The notes under the pieces are model-generated. The model saw only the letters and a list, made by a program, of their open reading frames with translations. It was not told the DNA's origin and searched no databases. DNA of 64,000 bases from Dolomedes plantarius. Taxonomy: Eukaryota > Arthropoda > Arachnida > Araneae > Dolomedidae. Where the stretch lies: the NCBI GenBank assembly GCA_907164885.2, contig OU015496.1:186829281-186893280 (forward strand), read 5' to 3'. The position numbers and the translations under genes were made by a program. Positions 45,700-57,716 of the stretch are shown piece by piece; the stretch's first letter is position 1; the number at the start of each line of letters is the position of its first letter.

Positions 45700-46487
45700 T
45701 GATTTCCGCTTATAAGAATCACGTTTGTTATTACTGTTTTTGATTCTTATAAGCGGTTGATTCTTATAACCGAAATTTAGGTTTTTGGACTGGAACACAC
45801 ACACCTATATATACATATATTAGATAATTTACCATAAAATACTCTTTAATTTACATTAACTATCTTTTATTAAAAAATTTTTTATATTTTTAAAAATAAA
45901 ACTTAATTTTTAGACCTATAAGTAGATACACATGATTATAGTAAGAGAAGAAAAAAATACAATATTTGTTACAAGTTACAACATACCTGCTTAACAGTTT
46001 TAACATTTCAACTACAGGAAGGGAGCAAGAAAAAGTTTTCTACTGTAGTTTGACGTAATGAAGTTTTCAGAAGGCTGTTTATACCTCTTTCAATACTTAT
46101 AGTCTCAGACGAAGATTTACTCGGACGGGTAAAGTTGCCCCCGGGTCAAGCTAATAGGACAGTGTTGTGGTAAAGCGTTTAAGGGGAAACGATTATGTTA
46201 TGTCTAATAAAGAAAGGGGTGAATTTTACGACTATATTCCATCCCATCTTATCAATCTTTCTTTAAAAAAAAAGAACGAACTTCGTGCCTTTTGAGGGTT
46301 TAAGTAGGTTTTTTGGAAAAATGGAAGTAAAGCGAAGAGTGTAAATTGATTCTTAAAACCGGTGGATTGATTCTTTAAAGCGAAAATTTTAACATGGAAA
46401 TAATTCATTTGTTTTTGTTTTCGCGATATTGATTCTTATAAACGGTTGATTCTTATAACCACTGAACACTATAAGCGGTGGTTACTG
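45697..46487. mobile_element. Tc1/mariner-type element, family B, copy 3 (791 bp)
   Basis: Ends CAGTGATTTCCGCTTATAAG and (minus strand) CAGTAACCACCGCTTATAGT with TA flanks, same orientation as 35026. It is shorter by about 170 bp because part of the shared open stretch is deleted. Confidence 0.8.
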
Positions 46488-46585
46488 TATATATATATAT
46501 ATATATATATTGGTATTAATTGCATACATGGACCGTTGTATTTAATTTGAATGTACTCCGTAGCAAAGCACGGGTATTTAGCTAG

Positions 46586-47369
46586 TATTGTATGAATGTA
46601 TACCTATATTTCAGGATTTTTTCATTTTTCCATTTTTCCATATTGAATTTCTCCTTTTTTTACATCTATAACATACACTAAAAATATTGGTGACCATTGA
46701 TCTACACCAATCTCAATAATCCGACTTCCGGCAACCGTTTTCACTTAATCCGCATTTTTTACGCCATTGTTCTTTACCTGGCTAAGCAGTTGTGACAGAT
46801 ATGACATTTGACGACTAATAGAAGAGGATCAATAAAAAATGATATCGTAAATGTCCTCATTAATTAAGTTTCATTGTCACCCGGATGCGAGAAAATTGCG
46901 TGACTGATTGGATTTCTAGCGATGACCAGGAAAAAAAATTACCATATAAAAGATAATCCGGATAGCTGTTAATAAAAAGGATTACAAGTTGGATGAAGGT
47001 GGAAGTAACTGTGTCCAAGAAAAATATTTTATCACGTGAAACATTTGATGGTATCAGGAAATGGCCTGGAATACATACAGCAGCAACCAGATTTATCGCC
47101 TTCAAATCTTTTTTTTAAACACATGTAGAGACAGCATTCTGAAACTAAATGATCCACGGTGAAACGGAGGGCATTAGATAAATTTTTAATCTTTAATACA
47201 AAGTAAATCTTATTGTCTATGTTTGGATGTTTTTTCAGGTCATTTCATTGATAGATAATATTCTTTTTTCACGAGACCACATGTATCCGGTTGGGACACC
47301 CAGGTTTCATTGGAAGGGTTTCCAGGTTTCATGAAGAATTTTTCAGCGAAATTTAAGGTTTCCTTTGGA
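46586..47369. other. unassigned sequence with a Tigger-like end
   Basis: CTCAATAATCCGACTTCCGG near 46712 resembles a Tigger terminus; no partner end was found. The rest holds nothing recognised. Confidence 0.35.
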
Positions 47370-47891
47370 CAGTGGCGTAGCGAGCATAACCGGCGCCTGG
47401 GGCACGATAACTTTGTGGCGCCCCCTCCCCGAAAAACATATAGTAATGTAATATATAGACCCTATATTGGCGCCCACCGATAAACATATAATAACATAAT
47501 ATATAGACCTTATATCGCCCCCCCCCCCCCCCCGAAAAGCATATAGTAACATAATATATAGACCTTATGTTGGTGCCCTCCCCGAAAAACATATAGTAAT
47601 ATAATATATAGACCTGATATTGGCACCCCCCCAAAAAAAAATATAGTAATATAATATATAGACCTTATATTGGCGCCCTCCCCGAAAAACATACAGTAAT
47701 ATAATATATAGACTGAAAAATGGTGCCCTCATCTGAAAAACATATAGTAATATAATATATTGACCTTATATTGGCATCTCATTCGAAAACATATAGTAAT
47801 ATAATATATAGATCTTACATTGGCGCCCCTCTGAGAGTGGCGCCCGGGGCATGATAGACCCCCTTGCCCCCCCCGCTTTGCTACGCCACTG
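47370..47891. mobile_element. hAT MITE, CAGTGGCGTAGC family, with internal tandem array
   Basis: TIRs CAGTGGCGTAGCGAGC and GCTTTGCTACGCCACTG; the TSD CCTTTGGA is perfect (47362-47369 and 47892-47899). About eight units of roughly 50 bp (GAAAAACATATAGTAATATA, then GACCTTATATTGGCGCC) fill 47428-47830. The copy at 27363 has one such unit. Confidence 0.9.
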
Positions 47892-48011
47892 CCTTTGGAG
47901 TAACTTGGATAAATATTTCAATCTATTTGCGTTATTGATGATTCAAGAGTCGAGATCTAGTATTCCGGATTTTACTAAATTGCTTGTATGAGCTCAACAA
48001 AGATTTTACAA

Positions 48012-48790
48012 TCTATATATATAAAACGCGTAGGTGTGCGGCACAAAAATCGACGATATTTCTACACTCCGAATGGCAACGGCTGCAACTACCAGATGGA
48101 AACATTAGAGGTCGTCCGCAATCTGTAACCGCGTGTCACGTGGATTTGCGCACTGAATGCTTGAAAGCAAGCTGCACGATCAAGTGAAACTTGAGAACAG
48201 TCTCAAGAAATCGAAGAAGAAATAATTCATTAAGAGAGAGCCATGAAGTTAAAGGCTTCTTATAGCTTCATGGAGAGAGCATAATTTATCGCGAGGTTGG
48301 GCTTAATCTTCGCCGGCATAGCAACCGACAGCCAGTAATAGTTAATTTTCTACACTTATTTCAGTACTTGCTGAATTTTTATTCCATTTTATAAAAGAAG
48401 AAATTTTCCCAACAATTTATTATTTGGCATGATTAAGTGTAGATATCTGCATTGTGAGCAATAGTACATACAGAGAATAATGTAATCCACACTATATTTT
48501 AGTACTTGCTGAATTTTTTACTCCATTTTTTAAGTAAAAAAATTTTTCCCAACAATTTAGTAAATACAGAGAGGGATGTTATTTTAAAAATCATTGGAGT
48601 TGGGTTTCTCGGCCATATCTTTAACTCTGTTTTGGAGTAATGGAAATTCTCAGTTTTTAATCACGATGTTTTAGAACCATCTCTATAAGGGGTATTCACC
48701 TATAGAGAATACTCCTTAACCATGTATATTTATGATGACAGGTAATGGTAACATTCCTTTCATATGTTACTTTAAGTTGAGTTGTTTTGC
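48012..48790 (+). mobile_element. Helitron family H3, copy 2
   Basis: It starts TCTATATATATAAAACGCG and shares the GCGGCACAAAAATCGACG block and later interior with 25945-26587. Similarity ends near 48790 at GTTGAGTTGTTTTGC; a CTAG end is not present here. Confidence 0.55.
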
Positions 48791-49430
48791 AAAAGAAAAT
48801 TATAAAACTAAAAGCGACCATGCTGGTAGCGCAGCGGCTAGTTATAATAATATTTTTTGTCGACTTTTCATAAGCACTCGAACATATTCCTTTCATTTTC
48901 CTCCACTTAAAGTTACATGAATGATCAAGACCACATTTTTACAAATCAAAAAATTGCATCTTTTTTAACCGACAGATTATAGCAGTGAGATTTCATGTGA
49001 ACCCATCTTTCGTTTTTAAAAAAATTGTGAACTGTGGATCAAAAATGACTGTAGTTCCTATTAGCTACCTTTCTACGTTTTTAACCCTTTTTAGGCCAAA
49101 TTGTTTCGACATCGAAAAGTAGTATAAAAGAATATATTGTTGAGCATTTATTTGAGAGAATTCGTTCGGTTATTATTACATGAATTTTCAGAGCAAAACT
49201 GAAAATACCCAGACGATAGCTAATCGAAACTACAACTTTAGCAATCTCTAAATCTTGGTAACTTAATAAGCCCCAGTTTTAACACTAGAAAGACGGCTGC
49301 CGTCATTTTGACGGTTTCGGACATACTATTGAGCACTATGTCTGTATCTATGTCCTCAGGCTTCTGAAATTTTATGACTTTTTCTAATTTTACGAGAAAT
49401 ATGCACACATATTTACAAAATTATATTCGA
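48791..49430. other. unassigned AT-rich sequence
   Basis: A direct word pair CCGTCATTTTGACGG at about 49303 (partly palindromic) and CCGTCAATTTGACG near 50270 flanks the next Helitron; otherwise nothing recognised. Confidence 0.35.
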
Positions 49431-50221
49431 CTATCTGAAAACCCGTACTTCACTACGGAGTACATTCAAATTAAATACAACGGTCAATGTATGCAATTAA
49501 TGCCGAAAATAAGTATAAATATCTTTATAATAAATACAACGATCAATGTATGCAATTGATGTAAAAAAAAAAACGAAAAAATATATTTATAAAAAAAATC
49601 GTAACGGATATTTTTATAGACAAAATAATGTAGAAGAAAATATTCAAATTAAATGTAATAGAATATACTAAAGAATAAATAAAACAGTTAATATAGTACA
49701 GTTTGAGGAACATAATATCTTTTATTGTATTTTAATATTTTTTTGGATAATGTCTAATCGTCTGCCGCATTAGCAAGAAAATTTTTTTTTTGTCTATTTC
49801 GGTGTTATGCACGTGACGCAAAATTAATTTAAAGTATCACAAAAAGAAAAGAAACGAAGTGATCAGCATTTGATAAATTAAATTCTAAAAATTACTCTTT
49901 AAAAATTCACAAAAAATCAGAAAATGGAGTTAAAGATTCGAAAAAGATCTCATTTTAAAGGAACTTTTATGATCTTTCTCGTGATATAAATTTCATAACC
50001 CTCAAATTATTATTTTAAATGCAAACTTAAAAGTCACTAAAACAGCTTAAAAATTTAATTTAAAAAATCTAAGCAGAATTTTTCAAAAATCTTTCTTAGA
50101 GCACCCCTACACTATCAGAAGAATCGCCATGCAAAATTTTAGCCCTTTATGTCCAGCGGTTTGGTCTGTGCGTTGTATGTCAGTGAGTCAGTCAGTTTGG
50201 GAACTGTTTTATATATATAGA
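49431..50221 (-). mobile_element. Helitron family H1
   Basis: The left end reads CTATCTGAAAACCCGTACTT (CTAG mutated to CTAT), with the family interior and right end TTTTATATATATAGA. No (TA)n expansion in this copy. Confidence 0.75.
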
Positions 50222-50786
50222 TAGTAAACAGGGGAAGAAAATGTGTTGTATACGTACTAAGACTGAAAGCCGTCAATTTGACGTCAATATAGAAAACAGG
50301 CAGAAATATTTAAAATAATACCGGAAAAAATGTTAGTTACTTTTCGTCTCTTCCCCCTTTTGCAAATAACAGAAATATTGGCTCTTCGGAAATATTGGTG
50401 TTGAAAAATAAGAACTGCACAAACCATGCATACATTTTTACGGATAAACCATACCAGGTTGTCAGTTCGACATACCTGCATAAAAATATATCTAAATATA
50501 TACTTATTTATTACATATTGGTATGCAATAGTTCGAAATTTAAAGTATTTAACCATTTCTAAAAAAAAATTAAATGTTTTAAAATTTTGATTTTATTTTT
50601 AACCATCAAAATGGCGGCGTGAAGTCTTTTAAGAAGAAAAATTCCCGTATTTCTAGTGTTCAAGAAATTTGTCTGTTTTTATTCAATTTTTGATTACTAT
50701 ATTCTAACAAATGCTGCCATATTCATCACCGTTTTTCCCGTATTGAACAACAGACAATCTTAGAGTTTTGGTGCCTAATAGATTAA

Positions 50787-51648
<862 letters not shown>

Positions 51649-51652
51649 TTAA

Positions 51653-52791
51653 ACTATTTACATTCGGATTCACGCTCAGTATTTCTAACTCTGCTAAATT
51701 CTACTTGACTGTGACCCCATTTGCCTCCCATTATCAAGATTTTACTCTCCGAAGAACTGCAAAAAGCGCTCTTTCATAGGAAAATATCTTTTTTAATTTC
51801 CCCCCCATTCTCCGTGGTTCTACGGCCATATCCGCGAAAGTCCTCAAGTTTTCGCTTTCTGTCATCAGATTTAAGCCGGGATGATGACAGCAATAAAAAT
51901 CACGAAGTGTCGGCTTCTTTATGGGGTGCAAATCCAGGAGTACCTTTTTTCTCCATGCGGGGATGGGGCGACCGCGTCTTTATCTCCCTGGCATTAATTG
52001 GAGATAATAGGGAGACCCTTATCCTTTCTCTCATCTCATCTCATCTGCCTGGCGTGATATCTTCGGCCTTTTTTGAGAGAATTCGGTCGGATGACGTCTG
52101 TTTACATTTTTTTAGCAGAAAATAGCCTCTTTAATTGGTGTCGCCGAGACACTCTGATACCCCGCGTGTTTTAATGCAATCTTCCCCATTTTACTTTTTG
52201 TAATTTTTCGTCGACTGATTTTGTCCAAATTCAGTAAGACTCCAATCGGTCACGTGAAGATAACGGAATCAAAATAATCTTGCGTTTAACTCTCCCCCTG
52301 TCATTTTTTTTAAAAAAGAGATTTAGTGCAAGATGGACGGCATAATAAAACAAAAAAGGTCTGTTCTAAATATATCCTCAAATTTGAGGCTGCTAATCAG
52401 TTGACCTCGCAGATCTTCTAATTCCAGTGTTATGTTACAGGAATTTCTCACACAGTGTTTTTTAATCACAGATAAGCAAACGCATAATTTTGAATTCCGC
52501 ACGTGAAAGTAAAGTTTAAATGCCGAGCGAGAAGTTCTTAAAATTAAATTAAATTTTCAGGCATGAAGTACAGACAGCAAGTGAGAGTTTAGCTCATAAG
52601 CGAATTTAATTAAAGCTAAAATCGATATAGATTACAAGTAGGTCATTTACTTGTATGTGACCATAAGAGAATGAAATGGCTCTAAGGTGACCCAGACGGA
52701 CTACCGCACAGATGCGCTAGTAAGTGTGAAGGGCCACCTAACATTCGAGAGCCTTCGAAAATTACTTCCCCACCCCTACCTTTGTTAATAA
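51653..52791. other. GC-richer single-copy stretch, no gene called
   Basis: An open stretch of 134 codons (51721-52125) starts with TTG and lacks family features. The stretch contains CTCATCTCATCTCATCTG at 52031. It could hold conserved non-coding sequence, which cannot be tested here. Confidence 0.4.
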
Positions 52792-52955
52792 TTTTGGTTT
52801 GGAGAGCTACGGTCAACTTTTGCTACACGAGGACTAATTAAACAGGGACCTACAGCTTAAAGCCGATTCCGAACGGCTACAAACGCCCATGCCACTCGAA
52901 CCCACAAACTTGGTACCGAATGCCAGCGACGTAGCCATTTGGCCATCATCCGGCA
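52792..52955 (-). mobile_element. SINE-A copy
   Basis: On the minus strand the head (GGCCAAATGGCTACG), GTGGGTTCGAGTGG and CCGTTCGGAATCGGCTTTAA follow the family order; about 10 bp around the B-box are deleted. No TSD could be assigned. Confidence 0.7.
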
Positions 52956-52992
52956 TCTGGGTTATAGATGCTGTAATTTTATGAATCATGTA

Positions 52993-53558
52993 CAAGGTGC
53001 GGCCATTAATTTCCAGGACTGATCTAACAACTCCAGAAAATATTACATGAAATGAATACCCATTTAATATGCGTCGAAGTAACTCCCACCTGACGTAATG
53101 CACCTCTGTGCTCGGCTGTGTAAGTTTCGGAAACAACTTTTAAAGTCCTCTTTCGGAGTGCTCTTTAATGTGGACGTCACCGTTTTCTTGATGGTTTCGA
53201 CATCCTAAAATTTTGTTCCCTTCAGCAAATTGGCCCAGCAGGTGGTCGTGGAGATGCAGCATCCTCCATACTCTCCGAACTTAGCACCGGCAGATTTTTC
53301 TTGTTTCCAAAACTGAAAGATTTGCTGAAAGGAAACAAGATTTGAGGATGTCGAAGCCATCAAGAAAACGGTGACGTCCACATTAAAGAGCACTCCGAAA
53401 GAGGACTTTAAAAGTTGTTTCCGAAACTTACACAGCCGACTACAGAGGTGCATTACGTCAGGTGGGAGTTACTTCGACGCATATTAAATGGGTATTCATT
53501 TCATGCAATATTTTCTGGAGTTGTTAGACCAGTCCTGGAAATTAATGGCCGCACCTTG
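52993..53558. mobile_element. palindromic mariner: two inverted copies of the 3' end
   Basis: Both ends are CAAGGTGCGGCCATTAATTT-type TIRs, TA on the left and TG on the right. Inverted similarity continues about 240 bp from each end, through the C-terminal coding of a mariner transposase, to a single-copy centre at about 53234-53319. The left arm is thus an inverted duplicate of the right. Confidence 0.85.
53245..53486 (+). pseudogene. mariner transposase C-terminus
   Basis: The plus-strand frame reads VEMQHPPYSPNLAPADFS, then, after stops, FEDVEAIKKTVTSTLKS and RCITSGGSYFDAY before TAA. HPPYSPxLAPxDF is the region of the last catalytic Asp in mariner. In classical mariner the fourth residue before LAP is Asp, here part of SPN. 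The N-terminal two thirds are missing. The inverted arm carries the same end on the minus strand. Confidence 0.7.
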
Positions 53559-53846
53559 TGTATATTACTGATGTAAGTCAGCTAGTTCTTAATCGAGGTT
53601 TGCAGAGAATTCAAGTATAAAAACTGTTTCATTAATATGATTACATTGCTCATCAGTGACGCTAGTGGTGAACTCCCCTTTGCAACTTGTAAGCATGTTG
53701 AAAACTGTTGACTAGGCCTGGGCGATGTATCGATACATCGTGAAAAACCAGTGTGAAGCCGCCATCGTCACACCGGTTTCATAAGGCGTAGTCGAGTCGA
53801 ACCGCTAAGCGAGTAAGAGTAGAAAAGGATTTATGACTTTCGGAAT

Positions 53847-54554
53847 ATGGAGGCATCTTTAAAAGCTCCCAAACCACTTTGCCTTAACGGAAATGTGGCT
53901 GAAGAATGGCGTAAATTTCGTCAGAACTTTGAAATATTTTTAAAAGCTGGTGACCATAAGGAAAAAGAAGATGATGTACGAGTAGCTATTCTACTTAATT
54001 GTGTGGGTGACGATGCAGTAGAATTGTATAACACATTCCCATTGACAGAAGCAGAACGAGGTGATTTCAAAAAGGTTTTAAAAGCCTTTGAACTATATGC
54101 TAATCCTCGTCGGAATGTTGTGGTGGAGCGATATATTTTTAATTCCCGCCAACAAGAGGAAAACGAACGTTTCGATGATTTTGTAACGGACTTGCGTAAG
54201 CTCGTCAAACACTGTGAATATGGCGACCAAACCGAAAGTGTTTTGCGTGACCGTATCGTGCTTGGAACATTGGATAAAACACTTCAAGAAAGGCTTCTGC
54301 GTGAACATAAATTATATTTAGATAAGACTATCGAAATGTGTCGAGCTTCGGAATTGAGTAAAAGACAGTCTGAAATTCTACAAAGAAAGGCGACTGATGT
54401 TGATGTTGTGGCACCTTGCCGAGATACGAAAGTACAGCTGACCGAACGAAACCGAAGGTCTAATTGCTGGCGTCAGAGTTTTCGAGAAGGAGTGTTCAGT
54501 AAAAAGAAACTAACTACATCGAATCAGACTAGTGTGTATTTATGTAAAAAATGA
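53847..54554 (+). pseudogene. gag of a Ty3/gypsy-like retrotransposon
   Basis: Gag would package the element's RNA in a cytoplasmic particle. The ATG at 53847 opens 235 codons beginning MEASLKAPKPLCLNGN and WRKFRQNFEIFL, with IFNSRQQEENERFDDFVTDL further on; this is the capsid layout of gypsy-type gag (retrotrans_gag). The frame ends at TGA 54552-54554 inside the first CCHC-like knuckle (C-x2-stop). Beyond the stop a complete knuckle, CNKCGKFNHFAVGC, lies in the same frame at 54600-54641. The stop therefore removes the RNA-binding tail. No 5' LTR was found upstream. Confidence 0.8.
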
Positions 54555-54777
54555 AATCGTGAACATAAAAAAGCTCAATGTCCTGCTTTTGGAAAACAGT
54601 GTAATAAGTGTGGAAAATTTAATCATTTTGCAGTTGGGTGTCAATATTCAAAGTTAAAACAGAAAGCAGTAGGTGCTTTAAGTGATAGTATGGTTTTAGA
54701 TTGTATAAAACATAAAAAAGAAATTTAAAAAAGATACTAGTCCTAGAAGTTACTGGGTAAAAAATGAGTTTAATCGT

Positions 54778-55005
54778 ATGAAAAGAAGGAATAGAGTAGA
54801 TCTGAAACCTTCTTATAACGCACCTAATTTTAGAAATACTGAAGAAATGAGTGATTCTACTATTGGTTGTACAAATGAAAATGTTAATTTTAAGAATTGT
54901 AATTTTGAGTCGGAAACAACTGAGGAAAATAATATGAACTTTAAACCATATATAATCAGGTCTGGACGAGTAAGTAAACCTCCCTTGAGGTATGGGTACA
55001 TGTAA
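54778..55005 (+). pseudogene. C-terminal end of the retroelement pol
   Basis: The 75-codon frame ends IIRSGRVSKPPLRYGYM. R-S-G-R-x-x-K-P-P-x-R-Y is a common last motif of gypsy-type integrase tails. Only about 140 bp separate it from gag, so protease, reverse transcriptase, RNase H and the integrase core are missing. It stops 36 bp before the polypurine tract. Confidence 0.65.
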
Positions 55006-55040
55006 ATACGTGTTTTATTTTGTGTGAAAACACTTCTTTG

Positions 55041-55215
55041 AAAGGGGGGAGATGTTTTATATGTGTTTTAACTATGTTTTATATATATGATATATGTTTT
55101 AACTGTTAACTGTTATATGTTTCTTAACTGTGTCTGTATCTTGTAACTGTACTATATAAGCTGTCCTGTAATTGTAATAGTGACACTCTGTTAATAAAAG
55201 CACTTGTATAAAACA
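55041..55215 (+). mobile_element. polypurine tract and 3' LTR of the gag element
   Basis: AAAGGGGGGAGA (55041-55052) is followed by TGTTTTAT, and the candidate end ATAAAACA is at 55208-55215, giving a 163-bp LTR with inverted termini. TATATAAG (55153-55160) and AATAAA (55193-55198) fit promoter and polyadenylation signals. Without a 5' LTR for comparison the right border is provisional. Confidence 0.55.
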
Positions 55216-55794
55216 AAAGGAGGTATCACTGGACGAGTAAAATTATGTTTAAAAGGTGTAACATAATTGTTACAAATACTGCTGGCTATTCAAGTCCAGC
55301 AAGGGTTTCTCGGCGATTGTAGCAGCTGCAAGCCATTTTAGGATTCCTTTATGCATGGTGAAACGTTTTGAAAAGGTTAAGAAATAAGTTAAAAGGAGTC
55401 AGCTATAAAATTTTACACGGAGAGGTAGGTCAGAGAGAGAGAGCCGGTTGTAAGTGGTCAACCCAAGAAAGGGATATTTTATAGCGTGTTTAGGAATACA
55501 AATATTTATGGTGAAGAGGGGAAAAGTTGGAAAATAGCGCGGTGTCCTTTGACTAAGTAACCGATGCTTCACCTATCTGCCAAAAGATGGCAGCACATGT
55601 AAATTTTTTTTGTTTGTTTGTTTAAAAATTATATATATATTTTTTAGAATTAATAGCTTAAAGATTAATATTTAAATTGGTAAATTACTTTCTAGATTTT
55701 TAAGAATTTTTGTAATAATTTGTTTATACATTTATAGCTTTAAAAAACTAATAGAACTTTTATTATTTATTATCTTCATTGTAAAAAAAGAGCG

Positions 55795-55859
55795 ATGCAT
55801 GCTGGGTAATTTTGAATGCGGTTTCATTTACCCAGCATAGAGAGTTACCCAGCATAGAG
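55795..55859. promoter_or_regulatory. cluster of CCCAGCAT motifs, Staf/ZNF143-like (tentative)
   Basis: GCATGCTGGGTAATTTTG at 55797 and two tandem TTACCCAGCATAGAG units (55828 and 55845) lie within 65 bp. They resemble the ACTACAATTCCCAGCATGC promoter site with small differences. TGCTGGGTAA and TTACCCAGCA also form a 10-bp stem. The motif recurs at 56366, so it may be part of an element instead. Confidence 0.2.
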
Positions 55860-56063
55860 TAGTGGAGTTTAGATGAAAAAGAAAATATTATGATTGGAAG
55901 GTAGAAACATATATGGAAAAGTTGAGATTAATATTAAGAGGGGGACTTGAATTTTTAGGGGTATAGAAGTTTAGATTTTGACAGAAAAAAGACGCAGAGA
56001 GCTTGGGCCTGCAGGCTCGATTAACTAGCTCTGTGGTGAGACTTTCGAGTTCGCCCTGCGATT

Positions 56064-56112
56064 ATGGCGTGCGAGCGGGAGTTCAGCAATTTTCAGGCAA
56101 GCCGATTTTGGG
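56064..56112 (+). CDS. possible first coding exon (16 codons), low confidence
   Basis: ATG 56064 opens MACEREFSNFQASRFW, followed by G|GTAAGT, a consensus donor. It lies about 200 bp after the CCCAGCAT cluster in a GC-richer patch. No second exon was found. An LTR with AATAAA at 56284 and a CTACA end at 56358 is an alternative reading of the region. Confidence 0.15.
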
Positions 56113-56789
56113 GTAAGTCAGTCTTTACTTTTCTATTGAAGGACAGTACTAGAATTTTTAAGGTTAAATTTAAATTTAATATCATATAAATGACACATAC
56201 CTATTTTCGGTGAGGACCCACATTAGTATTTAAAGAATATTAACCATTTGTAATATTGTAGAACTTAAATGTTTATTTGTTGTAATAAAGGTTTTTGCTA
56301 ATTTGTAAATTTTGTTCCTCATCATTTAAAACTTTTAGTGGTCTCTCTTTTTTCTACAGAACTTACATGCTGGGTATTTAGTAAAAGAACCTGGGAAATT
56401 TTAACTTTCATATTTTAATATCTTTAATCGGCAAAAACTATTAAGATTTCTTTAATGTAAAAATTAAACGGCACAAAACCCATTTTTCCACCCAGCAATA
56501 CTACATTCACTTTCCTTTAAATTTGATTCAAAACATTTCAAGGTTGAAATAAAAAAAAAATTTAATTTTTTACTATCAATTAATTTAATAATTGATTGGT
56601 AAAAATTTTAAAAATATGTTGATTAGTAATTTTTTAATAATAAATTACCATTACAATTTATTATGTTAATTTTATTGAAATAAATATACTGATGACATTA
56701 TTTTGTCGACTCAAATGATAAAAAAAATTCAATTACCATCCAGATAAATTATAATATCTCTTTTTTTTAGCAAAGGAAATATCTTACAC

Positions 56790-56868
56790 AAGCTGAAAAC
56801 CCGTACTTCGCTACGGAGTACATTTAAATTAAATACAACGGTCAATGTATGCAATTAAACCCAAGTAA

Positions 56869-56911
<43 letters not shown>

Positions 56912-57595
56912 ATAAATACAACGATCAATGTATGCAATTGATGTAAAAAAAAAAAAGTGAAAAAAATCTATTTATAAAAAAATCGTAAGGGATATTTTTA
57001 TAGAGAAAATAATGTAGAATAAAATATTCAAATTAAATCTAATAGAACATACTAAAGAATAAATAAAACAGTTAATATAGTACAGTCTGAGGAACATTTC
57101 TTTTACTGTATGTTAATTTTTTTGGGGGTAATGTCCAATCGTCTGCCGCATTAGCAAGAAAAAAAAAATTTTTTTTTTGCCTATTTCGTTCCTATGCACG
57201 TGATGCTAAATTAAAAGAAAAGAAACCATGTGATCAGCATTTAATAAATTAAATTCTAAAAATTAATTTTTAAAAATTCACCCAAAATCAGAAAATGGAG
57301 GTAAAGATTTGAAAAATATTTCATTTTCAAGGAATTTTTATGATCTTTCTCGTGATATAAATTCTATAACCCTTGGATTATTATTTTAAATGCAAACTTT
57401 AAAGAATGTTACAAAAACAGCTTAAAAATTTAATTTAAAAAATCTATGAAGAATTTTAAAAAATCTCTCTTAGGGCACCCCTACACTATAAGAAGAATCG
57501 CCATGCAAAATTTCAGCCCTTTATATCCAGCGGTTTGGTCTGTGCGTTATATGTCAGTCAGTCAGTCAGTTACGAAACTGTTTTATATATATAGA
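56790..57595 (-). mobile_element. Helitron family H1, first of two abutting copies
   Basis: Left end AAGCTGAAAACCCGTACTTC (CTAG start altered), (TA)n at about 56873-56906, right end TTTTATATATATAGA at 57595, directly followed by the CTAG of the next copy. Confidence 0.8.
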
Positions 57596-57668
57596 CTAGC
57601 TGAAAACCCGCGCTTCGCTACGGAGTACATTGAAATTAAATGCAACGGTCAATGTATGCAATTAATTC

Positions 57669-57716
<48 letters not shown>

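Larger units (their letters stand above)
44706..46585 (+). mobile_element. Helitron family H1 with two nested DNA transposons
   Basis: The 5' end TCTATATATATAAAAC is followed by the family interior on the plus strand. The 3' part resumes after the insertions (ATTAATTGCATACATGGACC) and ends ACGGGTATTTAGCTAG at 46585. Family A (45230-45563) and family B (45697-46487) are inserted inside, the latter at the end of the Helitron's own (TA)n. Confidence 0.8.

Noticed and set aside
47343..47692. repetitive reading frames with YIL and YYM blocks
   Set aside because: They arise from the 50-bp tandem repeat in a hAT MITE.
51721..52125. 134-codon open frame
   Set aside because: It starts with TTG, has no splice-like borders and matches no family I know.
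53710..53800. 5' LTR of the gag element
   Set aside because: No sequence matching the TGTTTTAT...ATAAAACA LTR was found upstream of gag.
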